NCBI GenBank assembly: GCA_035649895.1 | Contig: DASRIS010000168.1 | Span: 1-47,566 of the forward strand | DNA from: DASSUC01 sp035649895 | GTDB taxonomy: Bacteria; Actinomycetota; Actinomycetes; Mycobacteriales; Micromonosporaceae | Length of the DNA stretch: 47,566 nt | Reading direction: 5' to 3' | Shown here: positions 7,313 through 15,973 of the stretch, one piece after another | Layout: each line of letters opens with the position of its first letter | Position numbering within the stretch: position 1 is the first letter of the stretch | Program-made: the position numbers and the translations under genes | Notes under the pieces: model-generated | Seen by the model: only the letters and a program-made list of their open reading frames with translations | What the model was told of the DNA's origin: nothing | Databases searched by the model: none

Positions 7313-7672
7313 TCCGCCTCCTCGACTCGCTGAGCCGCCTCCTCCTGAGCCGCCCGCCGAGCTGAACACCCTGCCGAGCTGAACCGCCTCCGTGAGCCGT
7401 CTCCTCGGTAGCCGGCGAGAGGCCGGCGCGGCCACCGTGGGTGAGGGCCCGCCATCCGTGCGGATGGCGGGCCCTCTATGCACCCGAGGCGGTCACGGCC
7501 GCCGGCCACGCCACCCGAAGACGGGCCGGCGGCTGCGGACCGATCCGCACGCTATCCTTCATCAAGTACGGACCGCAAGCGCAACACGCCGTACGGTCAC
7601 TGCGGTGCATCCGTTCGGCGCGGTCAGTCCCTGCTGAGGTCCAGTCCCGCTGAGGGCCAGTCCCGGCTGGGG
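7313..7672. other. serA-leuB spacer, no gene
   Basis: This 360-bp gap holds the 16-bp repeat array after serA, a 16-bp perfect hairpin at 7443-7476, and a stretch of loose cctcc/gagccg-type repeats ahead of leuB. No convincing reading frame was found on either strand. Confidence 0.6.
7443..7476 (-). terminator. Very strong hairpin upstream of leuB
   Basis: A perfect 16-bp GC-rich stem (7443-7458 with 7461-7476) with a 2-nt centre. On the minus strand it lies about 130 bp before the leuB start and about 200 bp after the serA stop. It is not followed by a T run. It may end serA transcription or act as a leader structure controlling leuB. Confidence 0.65.
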
Positions 7673-7685
7673 TCAGTCACCGCAG
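7622..7685. repeat. Four 16-bp tandem repeats spanning the serA stop codon
   Basis: Units of exactly 16 bp lie at 7622-7637, 7638-7653, 7654-7669 and 7670-7685, of the type ggtcagtcccgctgag with a few changes. The serA stop (7673-7675) lies inside the unit nearest the gene. Confidence 0.8.
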
Positions 7686-9277
7686 AGGTCGACGGTGCTC
7701 CACGCGGTCGCGCCGACCGCAGTGGCCGCCTGCGCCAGCAGGTCCGCGCCGACCGGCGTGTCGACGGTGAGCGTCATCAGCGCCTCGCCCCCAGCCTCCC
7801 GCCGGCCGACCTGCATGGCGGCGATGTTCACGCCGGACGCGCCCAGGATCGACCCGATCGTGCCGACCACCCCCGGCCGGTCCACGTAGCGGAAGAACAG
7901 CACGATGCCGTCGGCGTCCAGCTCCAGCTCGAAGCCGTCCACCTCGGTGAGCTTGAGCGCCTCCCGGTGCGTGGTGGTCAGGATGGTGCCGGAGACGCTG
8001 ACCGTACGGCCGTCGGGCAGCACGCCGCGCAGGGTGACCAGGCTGTGGTAGTCCGGCGAGTCCAGGTAGCGGCTCAGGTGCACCTCGACGCCGCGCTCGG
8101 CGGCGAGCAGCGGGGCGTTGACGTAGGTCACCTGCTCCTCGACCACCGCGGCGAACAGCCCCTTGGTCGCGGCCAGCTTCAACACGGACACGTCGTGCTC
8201 CGCGATCTCGCCGCGCACCTCGATGTTGACGGTCGCCGCGACGCCGCCGGCCACGGCCGTGAACACCCGGCCCAGCTTCTCCGCCAGCGGCAGCAGCGGG
8301 CGTACCTCCTCGGCGACCACGCCGCCGGCCTGCACGTTCACCGCGTCCGGCACGAACTCGCCCTGCAGCGCCAGCTTCACGCTGCGGGCGACCGCCAGCC
8401 CGGCCTTGTCCTGTGCCTCCAGAGTGGACGCGCCGAGGTGCGGGGTGGCGACCACGGAGTCGAACGCGAACAGGGGCGAGGCGATGCACGGCTCCTTGGC
8501 GTACACGTCGATGCCGACACCGGCCACCCGCCCGTCGGCGAGCGCGTCGGCGAGGGCCTGCTCGTCCACCAGCCCGCCCCGGGCCGCGTTGATGATCCGG
8601 ACACCGGGCTTGACCAGGGCGAGCTCGCGGGCGCCGATCAGCCCCACGGTCTCCGGCGTGCGGGGCAGGTGGATCGAGATGAAGTCCGACTCGCGCAGCA
8701 GGTCGTCCAGCCCGACCAGGCGTACCCCGAGCTGGGCTGCGCGGGCCGGCTGCACGTACGGGTCGTACGCGAGCAGCCGGGTGCCGAAGGCGGCGATCCG
8801 CTGCGCGAACAGCACCCCGATCCGGCCAAGGCCAACCACGCCCACGGTCTTGCCCTGCAGCTCCACCCCGGTGTAGCGGGACCGGTCCCACTCCCCCGCC
8901 TTGAGCGCCGCGGACGCGCTGGCCGTGTGCCGGGCGACCGCGAGCAGCAGCGCCACCGCCTGTTCCGCGGCGGAGACGATGTTGGAGGTGGGCGCGTTGA
9001 CGACCATCACCCCGCGCGCGGTAGCCGCAGGAACCTCCACGTTGTCCAGCCCGACCCCGGCCCGGGCGATCACCTTCAGCCGCGGGGCGGCGGCGATAGC
9101 GACCGCGTCCAGCTGGGTCGCGGACCGCACGATCACCGCGTCCGCCTCGGGCAGGGCGGCCAGCAGGTCCTGGCGGTCGGTGCCGTCCACGTGGCGCACC
9201 TCGAAGTCGTGCGCGAGCACGTCGAGGGCTGCGGGGGCAAGCTCTTCGGCGATGAGTACGACAGGAGTCACGGTCAT
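7673..9277 (-). CDS. serA: D-3-phosphoglycerate dehydrogenase
   Basis: A 534-residue enzyme that oxidises 3-phosphoglycerate with NAD, the first step of serine synthesis. The NAD fold has VVGLGRIG (about residues 147-154); catalytic residues sit in NAARGG (Arg), KEP (Glu) and ATPHLGAST (His). The C-terminal half has the intervening (ASB) domain found in long actinobacterial SerA proteins and a final ACT domain (about 460-534) for serine feedback. The length is that of type I (mycobacterial-like) SerA. The ATG at 9277 fits the family start. It sits between ilvC and leuB in the same orientation, which links serine to branched-chain synthesis. Its stop codon is embedded in a short tandem array. 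Confidence 0.95.
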   Translation of the reverse strand: MTVTPVVLIAEELAPAALDVLAHDFEVRHVDGTDRQDLLAALPEADAVIVRSATQLDAVAIAAAPRLKVIARAGVGLDNVEVPAATARGVMVVNAPTSNIVSAAEQAVALLLAVARHTASASAALKAGEWDRSRYTGVELQGKTVGVVGLGRIGVLFAQRIAAFGTRLLAYDPYVQPARAAQLGVRLVGLDDLLRESDFISIHLPRTPETVGLIGARELALVKPGVRIINAARGGLVDEQALADALADGRVAGVGIDVYAKEPCIASPLFAFDSVVATPHLGASTLEAQDKAGLAVARSVKLALQGEFVPDAVNVQAGGVVAEEVRPLLPLAEKLGRVFTAVAGGVAATVNIEVRGEIAEHDVSVLKLAATKGLFAAVVEEQVTYVNAPLLAAERGVEVHLSRYLDSPDYHSLVTLRGVLPDGRTVSVSGTILTTTHREALKLTEVDGFELELDADGIVLFFRYVDRPGVVGTIGSILGASGVNIAAMQVGRREAGGEALMTLTVDTPVGADLLAQAATAVGATAWSTVDLCGD

Positions 9278-9343
9278 CCTTGAGGCTGGTCGCGCGGGTG
9301 CGCCGCCGACACGGACCGGGCGGAGCGCAACGGTGCGCCCGCA

Positions 9344-9372
9344 TGTCTACCCCCGGGATGGTACGGGGTCAC
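9344..9372 (-). promoter_or_regulatory. Candidate promoter for serA
   Basis: On the minus strand GTGACC (9372-9367), a 17-bp spacer and TAGACA (9349-9344) lie about 67 bp ahead of the serA ATG, inside the ilvC-serA gap. The -35 box is weak. Confidence 0.35.
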
Positions 9373-9410
9373 CGCGGGGAACCGGCCGGCCGCCGCCAGA
9401 GGGTGACATC

Positions 9411-9467
9411 CAGCACCCCTGCGCACCCGGCACCCCTGCGGCGCGGCCTCGGCACCCGGCGCGCCGG
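9411..9467. repeat. Degenerate ggcaccc-type repeats after ilvC
   Basis: Imperfect units starting cagcacccctgcg/cacccctgcggcg/cacccggcgcg fill much of the ilvC-serA gap, just downstream of the ilvC stop. They are less regular than the arrays at serA and ilvB. Confidence 0.45.
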
Positions 9468-9479
9468 CACACCACGCCG

Positions 9480-10490
<1,011 letters not shown>

Positions 10491-10500
10491 CACGGTCCCT

Positions 10501-11016
10501 TCAGGCAGCGGCACGGAGCACCGGGCCGGTGATCGAACGCGAGCCACGGCCGATCGCCACCAGGCCGGACTGCACCATCTCCTTGATCCCGTACGGCTCG
10601 AGGTCGCGTAGCAGGGCGTCCAGCTTGTCAGCGGTGCCGGTGGCCTCGATGGTGAGCGTCTCCGGGGCGACGTCCACTACGCGCGCCCGGAACATCCGCA
10701 CGGTCTCCAGTATCAGCGACCGCGCTGCCCGGTCGGCCCGCACCTTGACCAGCAGCAGCTCGCGCTGCACGCTGGCAGCCGGGTCCAGCTCGACGATCTT
10801 CAGCACGTTGACCAGCTTGTTGAGCTGCTTGGTCACCTGCTCGAGCGGGGACCCCTCGACGCTGACCACGATCGTGATCCGGGAGATGCCCGGCAGCTCG
10901 GTCTCGCCGACCGCGAGCGAGTCGATGTTGAAGCCGCGCCGGGAGAACAGCCCGGCCACCCGGGCCAGCACGCCCGGCTTGTTCTCCACCAGTACGGAGA
11001 GCGTGTGCTTGCTCAT
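10501..11016 (-). CDS. ilvN: Acetolactate synthase small (regulatory) subunit
   Basis: A 171-residue regulatory subunit that binds valine and activates IlvB. The N-terminal ACT domain reads LSVLVENKPGVLARVAGLFSRRGFNIDSLAVG (about residues 5-36), followed by the second ACT-like half, with the family's KIVELDP and RELLLVKV segments. The ATG at 11016 is used because GGAAGGA lies just upstream; an in-frame ATG at 11031 would leave no ribosome site. It lies between ilvB (90-bp gap filled by tandem repeats) and ilvC (10-bp gap). Confidence 0.96.
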   Translation of the reverse strand: MSKHTLSVLVENKPGVLARVAGLFSRRGFNIDSLAVGETELPGISRITIVVSVEGSPLEQVTKQLNKLVNVLKIVELDPAASVQRELLLVKVRADRAARSLILETVRMFRARVVDVAPETLTIEATGTADKLDALLRDLEPYGIKEMVQSGLVAIGRGSRSITGPVLRAAA

Positions 11017-11045
11017 CGCGTCCTTCCGCATGCCGTGGCTAGATG

Positions 11046-11113
11046 TCGCCGTCAGTCGGATATCGCCGTCAGTTAAATGTCGCCGTCAGTTAGGTGTCGC
11101 CGTCGGTCAGATG
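11046..11113. repeat. Four 17-bp tandem repeats spanning the ilvB stop codon
   Basis: Exact 17-bp spacing at 11046-11062, 11063-11079, 11080-11096 and 11097-11113, each starting tcgccgtc. The ilvB stop codon (11107-11109) lies in the last unit, so the gene's end has been multiplied into the ilvB-ilvN gap. Confidence 0.85.
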
Positions 11114-13188
11114 TCGTCGTCGAAGACCGGGCGCATGCCCCGGGCGAACATGATCTCGTCCTCGCTGGTGCCGGCGGCGACCATCGGCCACACCATGGCG
11201 TGCCCGCCGACCACGAAGTCGACCACGACCGGAGCGTCGGTGACCGCCATCGCCGCCTCGATCGTCCGGTCCACTTCGCCGGCCGTCTCGCAGCGCAGCC
11301 CTACGCAGCCCAGCGCCTCGGCGAGCTTGACGAAGTCGGGCACCCGCCGCTGCTGCCCGGGGCCAGTGCCTGAGCGGCCCTGGTCAGTGCCTGAGCGGCC
11401 CTGGTCAGCGGCTGCTGGGCGGCGCTGCTGGCGCGAGAGGGCCTGCCACGGCCGTACCATGCCCAGGTCCCCGTTGTTGATCACGGCCACCTTGACCGGA
11501 ATGCCCTCCAGGGCACACGTGGCCAGCTCCTGGTTGGTCATCTGGAAGCAGCCGTCCCCGTCAATGGCCCACACGGTACGGTCCGGCCGGCCGACCTTGG
11601 CGCCCATCGCGGCCGGCACCGCGTACCCCATGGTGCCGAGGCCGCCCGAGCTGAGCCAGGTGTACGGCCGCTCGTACGAGATGAGCTGCGCGGCCCACAT
11701 CTGGTGCTGGCCCACCCCGGCCACGTAGATCGCGTCCGGGCCGACGATGTGCCCCAGCCGCTGGATGACGTACTGGGGGGCGAGCGTCCCGTCGGCGGGC
11801 TCCGCCCAGCCGAGCGGGTAGCGGCGGCGCAGGTCGTCCAGCTGTGCCCACCACTCGTCGAGCCCGGCCCGCCGCGCCCCGGCCTGCTCGACGTACGGGC
11901 GTGCGGCCGGCTCGGCGGTGACCGCCGCGACCAGATCCTCGATCACGTGCCGGGCGTCTCCCACGATCGGGACGTCGGCCACCCGGTTCTTGCCGATCTC
12001 GGCGGGGTCGATGTCGGCGTGGATGACCGTCGCGCCAGGGGCGAAGCTGTCCAGCCGCCCGGTCACCCGGTCGTCGAAACGGGCGCCGAGGGCCACGACC
12101 AGGTCCGCCTGCTGTAGCGCGTACACCGCGGCAACCGTGCCGTACATCCCGGGCATGCCCAGGTGCTGCGGGTGCGAGTCGGGGAAAGCCCCCCGCGCCA
12201 TCAGCGTGGTCACCACCGGGATGCCGGTCAGCTCGGCCAGCCTCCGCAGCTGGTCGGCCGCCCGCGCCTTGAGCACGCCGCCGCCCACGTAGAGGACCGG
12301 CCGGCGGGCGGCCGTCATCAGCCGCGCAGCCTCCCGCACCTGCTTGCCATGCGGGTGCAGGGTCGGCCGGTACCCAGGCAGGTCCAGCACCGGCGGCCAG
12401 TCGAAGGCGGCCTGCTCCTTCAGCACGTCCTTCGGGATGTCGACCAGCACCGGGCCGGGCCGGCCGGTGCCGGCGAGGTGGAACGCCTCGGCCAGCACCC
12501 GCGGGATCTCCGCCGCCGACTGCACCAGGTAGTTGTGCTTGGTCACCGGCAGCGTGATCCCCTGGATGTCGGCCTCCTGGAAGGCGTCCGAGCCGATCGC
12601 TCCCCGCGGCACCTGCCCGGTGACCGCCACGATGCCCACCGAGTCCATGTACGCGTCGGCGATCGCGGTGACCAGGTTGGTGGCGCCAGGACCGGAGCTG
12701 GCGACGCACACCCCGACCCGGCCGGTCGCCTGCGCGTACCCGGTCGCGGCATGCCCAGCGCCCTGCTCGTGGCGGACCAGGACGTGCCGGACCCGGGAGC
12801 CCAGCAGCGGGTCGTACGCCGGCAGGATCGCCTCGCCCGGGATGCCGAACACGACCTCGACGCCGAGCGCCTCAAGGGACCGCACCAGGGCGCCAGCGCC
12901 GGTGCTCGGCGCCCCGGCCGCTGGACCGCCCACCTTCGCCCCGCCCACGTCCGCCGGGCCCGCAGCCGCCGGGCCCGCAGCCGCTGGGCCCCCTGCGGTC
13001 GTATCGCCGGCAGGTGCACCACGGGTGGACGCGCCAGCCTCAGGTGTCTCCGGTGCCGGGCCGGTGCCGGCGGTCGCGCCCGTGACGCCGTTCCCGCCGG
13101 TGGCGCTCGTGCCGGCAGTGGCCGACCCGGCCGGCTTGGTCGGTGGATGCAGCCGCTGGGCCAGGATCTTCGGGGTGGGTCTCGTCAT
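11107..13188 (-). CDS. ilvB: Acetolactate synthase large (catalytic) subunit with unusual insertions
   Basis: A 693-residue ThDP-dependent enzyme that condenses two pyruvates, or pyruvate and 2-oxobutyrate, in the first common step of branched-chain synthesis. The ThDP half starts near residue 98 (GVEVVFGIPGEAILPAYDPL, then RHEQGAGHAA with the catalytic Glu); the central FAD-binding domain follows; the C-terminal ThDP motif is GDGCFQMTNQELATCALEGIPVKVAVINN. It is longer than the usual 600-640 residues for two reasons. Residues about 15-95 form a Pro/Ala/Gly/Thr-rich, repetitive linker. Near 576-610, after GMVRPWQ, the conserved LFYxxRYSxT-like capping segment is replaced by an Arg/Gln/Gly-rich stretch with a duplicated GRSGTDQ unit before RVPDFVKLAEALG. 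Whether activity survives is uncertain. It is preceded by a probable attenuator. Confidence 0.93.
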   Translation of the reverse strand: MTRPTPKILAQRLHPPTKPAGSATAGTSATGGNGVTGATAGTGPAPETPEAGASTRGAPAGDTTAGGPAAAGPAAAGPADVGGAKVGGPAAGAPSTGAGALVRSLEALGVEVVFGIPGEAILPAYDPLLGSRVRHVLVRHEQGAGHAATGYAQATGRVGVCVASSGPGATNLVTAIADAYMDSVGIVAVTGQVPRGAIGSDAFQEADIQGITLPVTKHNYLVQSAAEIPRVLAEAFHLAGTGRPGPVLVDIPKDVLKEQAAFDWPPVLDLPGYRPTLHPHGKQVREAARLMTAARRPVLYVGGGVLKARAADQLRRLAELTGIPVVTTLMARGAFPDSHPQHLGMPGMYGTVAAVYALQQADLVVALGARFDDRVTGRLDSFAPGATVIHADIDPAEIGKNRVADVPIVGDARHVIEDLVAAVTAEPAARPYVEQAGARRAGLDEWWAQLDDLRRRYPLGWAEPADGTLAPQYVIQRLGHIVGPDAIYVAGVGQHQMWAAQLISYERPYTWLSSGGLGTMGYAVPAAMGAKVGRPDRTVWAIDGDGCFQMTNQELATCALEGIPVKVAVINNGDLGMVRPWQALSRQQRRPAAADQGRSGTDQGRSGTGPGQQRRVPDFVKLAEALGCVGLRCETAGEVDRTIEAAMAVTDAPVVVDFVVGGHAMVWPMVAAGTSEDEIMFARGMRPVFDDDI
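11361..11402. repeat. 21-bp tandem duplication inside ilvB
   Basis: Two 21-bp copies (11361-11381 and 11382-11402) differ at one base. They encode a repeated GRSGTDQ-type heptapeptide in the C-terminal active-site capping region of IlvB. Confidence 0.85.
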
Positions 13189-13319
13189 CGCGATCAGGCC
13201 TTCGGCTGGGGTCGGACAGTCGGGGCCGCACAGGGCGGGTCGGGCAGGTCGGGCAGGTCAGGGCCGCAAAGGGTGGGTCGGACAGTGGCGGGTCGGACAG
13301 GGCAGGCAGGGCGGGCAGC

Positions 13320-13350
13320 AAAAAGGCCCGCGTGCCGTCGCACGGGGCCT
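13320..13350 (-). terminator. Intrinsic terminator in the ilvB leader
   Basis: On the minus strand an 11-bp stem with one bulged base (13350-13340 with 13335-13325), a GACG-type loop and a run of five T (13324-13320) lie about 130 bp before the ilvB ATG. A terminator directly upstream of a biosynthetic gene is the hallmark of transcription attenuation. Confidence 0.75.
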
Positions 13351-13376
13351 GCGCGCTCTCTCGCAGGAGAGCGCGC
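13351..13376 (-). promoter_or_regulatory. Leader hairpin abutting the ilvB terminator
   Basis: A perfect 10-bp stem (13351-13360 with 13367-13376) with a 6-nt loop touches the terminator stem. In an attenuator it could be the pause hairpin or compete with the terminator. I did not work out an explicit antiterminator pairing. Confidence 0.6.
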
Positions 13377-13423
13377 TAGCTGGCTACTCGCAAGGGTGGG
13401 GTCGTTGGCAGGGCAGGAAACAC
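13376..13423 (-). CDS. Possible ilvB leader peptide
   Basis: A 15-codon frame starting GTG at 13423 reads VFPALPTTPPLRVAS and stops with TAG at 13378-13376, exactly on the first base of the leader hairpin. It holds Leu codons CTG and TTG and Val codon GTA; TTG and GTA are rare in this GC-rich DNA. Actinobacterial ilvB leaders are known to encode short peptides containing branched-chain residues, but this one is not rich in them and has no obvious ribosome site, so it is only a candidate. Confidence 0.3.
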   Translation of the reverse strand: MFPALPTTPPLRVAS

Positions 13424-13426
13424 GGG

Positions 13427-15787
13427 CTAAGCGTTGCGCATCTCATGCGCTGAGTCAACGTGTCCCACTTTATGAGCAGGTTGAGGCACCCGGTCGGGAA
13501 GCTGAGGCACCCGGTCGGGCACCGGCTGCAGGGAAAGCAGAGCCGACGGGGAGCTGGCCGGGCTCGCCGGCAGGGCCCGCACCGGCGGGGCAGAGGCGGC
13601 GAGCATCGCCTCGACGTGCTCGGCGGGCATCGGCCGGCCGAACAGGTTGCCTTGGGCGAGCGGGCAGTCCATCTCCTCCAGGAGCCGGCGCTGGTGTACC
13701 TCTTCCACGCCTTCGGCGACCACGGTGAGCCCGAGCCGGTGGCCCAGCCGGACCACCACGTCAATGAACGGGGTACCGCTGCCCCGCCCCTCCGGCGCCG
13801 ACTCCACCAGCAGGTTACGGTCGATCTTGAGGATGTCGACGGGCAGCCGGTGGAGCTGGCCGAGCGACGAGTAGCCGGCCCCGAAGTCGTCGAGCGCCAC
13901 CCGCACCCCGGTGGCGCGCAGCTCGGTGAGGCGCAGCGCCAGCTCGTCCAGGTCGACCGCGACCTCCTGCTCGGTCACCTCGATGACCAGCCGCTGAGGC
14001 GGAACCCTGTGCGTCCGCAGCACGTCGGCCACGAGATCCACGTACGTCGGGGAGTGCAGGTCACGGACTGAGGCGTTGACGGAGATCCAGACGTCGTGCC
14101 CGTCGTTGAGCCACTGGGCCAGCTGGTGGCACGCCTGGTGCAGCACCCAGAGCCCGAGCTGGCCGATCAGCCCGGCCTCCTCGGCGACCGGGATGAACTC
14201 ACCCGGGGCGATGGTGCCCAGGTCCGGATGGGTCCAGCGCAGCAGGGCCTCGACTCCGATCGGGCGTACCGAAGGCAGCGCCACCACCGGCTGGAAGGCC
14301 AGCCGCAGCTCGTCGCGGGCGATCGCGCCGCGCAGCTCGTGCTCGAGCGTGATCCGGCGCCGCAGCAGCCGGTCGTACGCCGGGTCGTACTGCTCGATGC
14401 GGCCCTTGCCCCGATGCTTGGCGACGCGCAGCGCGACATCGGCGTTGCGCAGCAGGGTGGGGATGTCGTGGGCCGTGCCGCAGCCGGCCAGCCCGATGCT
14501 GGCGGTGAGGAAGACCGTGCCGGCGTCCGGCGCGTACGGCTCGGAGAGCGCGGTGAGCAGCCGCTGGGCCACCTGCTCCGCCTCGTCCGGACGGGCCCAC
14601 ATCAGCACCGCGAACTCGTCGCCGCCCAGCCTGGCCGGCACGTCCCCGCGCCGCAGGTTCGCGCTCAGCCGGCGGCCGACCTCAACGAGCACCCGGTCGC
14701 CGATGTCGTGTCCACGCATGTCGTTGATGTTCTTGAACCCGTCAAGATCCAAGGCGGCCAGCACACACGACGGTCCACCGCCCACGACCTGCTCGGTGAG
14801 CACCTGCATCAGACCGCGCCGGTTCGCCAGCTGGGTGAGTGCGTCGGTGTGGGCCATCTTGCGGTACTTGTTCTCCTGCTCGGCAAAGAACCGGGCGGCC
14901 CGGCGCTCATCCTGGATCGCCATCCGCTGGCGCCCCACCAGGGCGAGCCCGGCGGCGAGCCCGATGCCCGTCGCCCCGGGGTCCAGGGAGCCATCCGTGA
15001 TCATGAAGAGCTGCATGCTCCCCAGGATGAAGCCGGCGATGCAGCCGACAGAGTGGACGATGCTGCTGCGGTACTTCGCCTCGTCCGGCTCGCCGACCCG
15101 GTCGGTCAGCGGCGTGGTAAAGGCAACCAGCACGCCACCGGCCGCGATGGCCGCGCCGCTGGCCACCAGCCCGGCGGCATAGCCCATGGCAAGACACAGG
15201 GCCAGGCCCGCGCCGCCCAGCGAGACCACGCCCACCCCGCCGAAGACCAGCAGCAGCCCGGCCCGCGGCCGGGCGGAGCGGACCCCGACGACCACCAGGA
15301 CCCCGACCAGCAACGCCATCACCGACAGCGGCACGGAGAACCACGGCGTCGTCGCCGTCTTGGCCATCTGGCCTTCCAGCCGTCCCGAGGTGACGGTCAG
15401 CGTCCACACGAGGAACGACGTACCGGTGGCGAGCTGGCTGCCGTCGAGCAGCTGGCGGAACCGGCCCCGCCTGGACTGGGCCACGCCGGGCAGGTGCAGC
15501 ACCCCGCCGAGCAGGGCGCAGCCCCCGGCACCTGTGCCGATCGCCGCAATCGTCGCCAGGACCAGCCGGCCGGCCGCCGTCTCCGCGGTCGTCGGGCTCA
15601 GCTGCACGACGATGGCGACGACGAGGGCGGTGAGCGTCGTGACCACCACACCCCCGGCGAGCAGCACATGACCCCGCCCGACCGCATGCCCCGGTCGCCA
15701 CGCCGCGCGGACCAGTCGGAACATGACGAGCGCCGCCACGGAAAAGCACAGCACCGCAGCGACTGCGCTGCCTGCAGAAGGGGTCAC
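13427..15787 (-). CDS. Membrane GGDEF-EAL protein (diguanylate cyclase/phosphodiesterase)
   Basis: A 786-residue protein with about eight N-terminal transmembrane segments (to about residue 290), a GGDEF domain and an EAL domain. The cyclase part is canonical: LDLDGFKNINDMRGHDIGD and LGGDEF (about residue 388). The EAL part keeps the metal and catalytic residues: EALLRW (about 512), SVNAS, VIEVTE, LDDFGAGYSS, LKIDR and AEGVE. Both activities, making and breaking cyclic di-GMP, are therefore possible. The C-terminal tail after about residue 750 is Pro/Ser-rich with a repeated PDRVPQ. The GTG at 15787 has GAGGTG 5 bp upstream. It faces away from ilvD and ends just before the ilvB leader; read-through into ilvB is conceivable. 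Confidence 0.9.
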   Translation of the reverse strand: MTPSAGSAVAAVLCFSVAALVMFRLVRAAWRPGHAVGRGHVLLAGGVVVTTLTALVVAIVVQLSPTTAETAAGRLVLATIAAIGTGAGGCALLGGVLHLPGVAQSRRGRFRQLLDGSQLATGTSFLVWTLTVTSGRLEGQMAKTATTPWFSVPLSVMALLVGVLVVVGVRSARPRAGLLLVFGGVGVVSLGGAGLALCLAMGYAAGLVASGAAIAAGGVLVAFTTPLTDRVGEPDEAKYRSSIVHSVGCIAGFILGSMQLFMITDGSLDPGATGIGLAAGLALVGRQRMAIQDERRAARFFAEQENKYRKMAHTDALTQLANRRGLMQVLTEQVVGGGPSCVLAALDLDGFKNINDMRGHDIGDRVLVEVGRRLSANLRRGDVPARLGGDEFAVLMWARPDEAEQVAQRLLTALSEPYAPDAGTVFLTASIGLAGCGTAHDIPTLLRNADVALRVAKHRGKGRIEQYDPAYDRLLRRRITLEHELRGAIARDELRLAFQPVVALPSVRPIGVEALLRWTHPDLGTIAPGEFIPVAEEAGLIGQLGLWVLHQACHQLAQWLNDGHDVWISVNASVRDLHSPTYVDLVADVLRTHRVPPQRLVIEVTEQEVAVDLDELALRLTELRATGVRVALDDFGAGYSSLGQLHRLPVDILKIDRNLLVESAPEGRGSGTPFIDVVVRLGHRLGLTVVAEGVEEVHQRRLLEEMDCPLAQGNLFGRPMPAEHVEAMLAASAPPVRALPASPASSPSALLSLQPVPDRVPQLPDRVPQPAHKVGHVDSAHEMRNA

Positions 15788-15856
15788 ACCGCACCTCGCG
15801 GTCGCTCGGTCACGAGATCACTGTGCCCAGCGCGGAGCTGGTCGCGGGGACAGCAA

Positions 15857-15898
15857 GTGCGACATTTTAGCTTCCCAAGGTCGGCTTGGTGGTCGCAC
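15857..15898. promoter_or_regulatory. Nested inverted repeat in the divergent ilvD promoter region
   Basis: GTGCGAC (15857-15863) pairs with GTCGCAC (15892-15898), and CCAAG (15875-15879) with CTTGG (15885-15889). It lies between the divergent GGDEF-EAL gene and ilvD, about 75 bp ahead of the ilvD ATG, in a locally AT-richer stretch. It could be an operator or an mRNA leader fold. Confidence 0.4.
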
Positions 15899-15973
15899 CC
15901 GTCACCCCGGCGGGTGAGCCGCGCCACCCGGCCGGGGCACGGCGCAGGTCGGGCCGGTGGAAGACTGGCAGCC

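Noticed and set aside
7313..7483. N-terminal extension of LeuB
   Set aside because: Gly/Ser/Arg-rich spacer; the GTG at 7312 has a strong ribosome site and begins the conserved fold.
14096..15973. Long N-terminal extension of IlvD
   Set aside because: The frame is open only because it lies opposite the GGDEF-EAL gene; the conserved IlvD start is at 15974.
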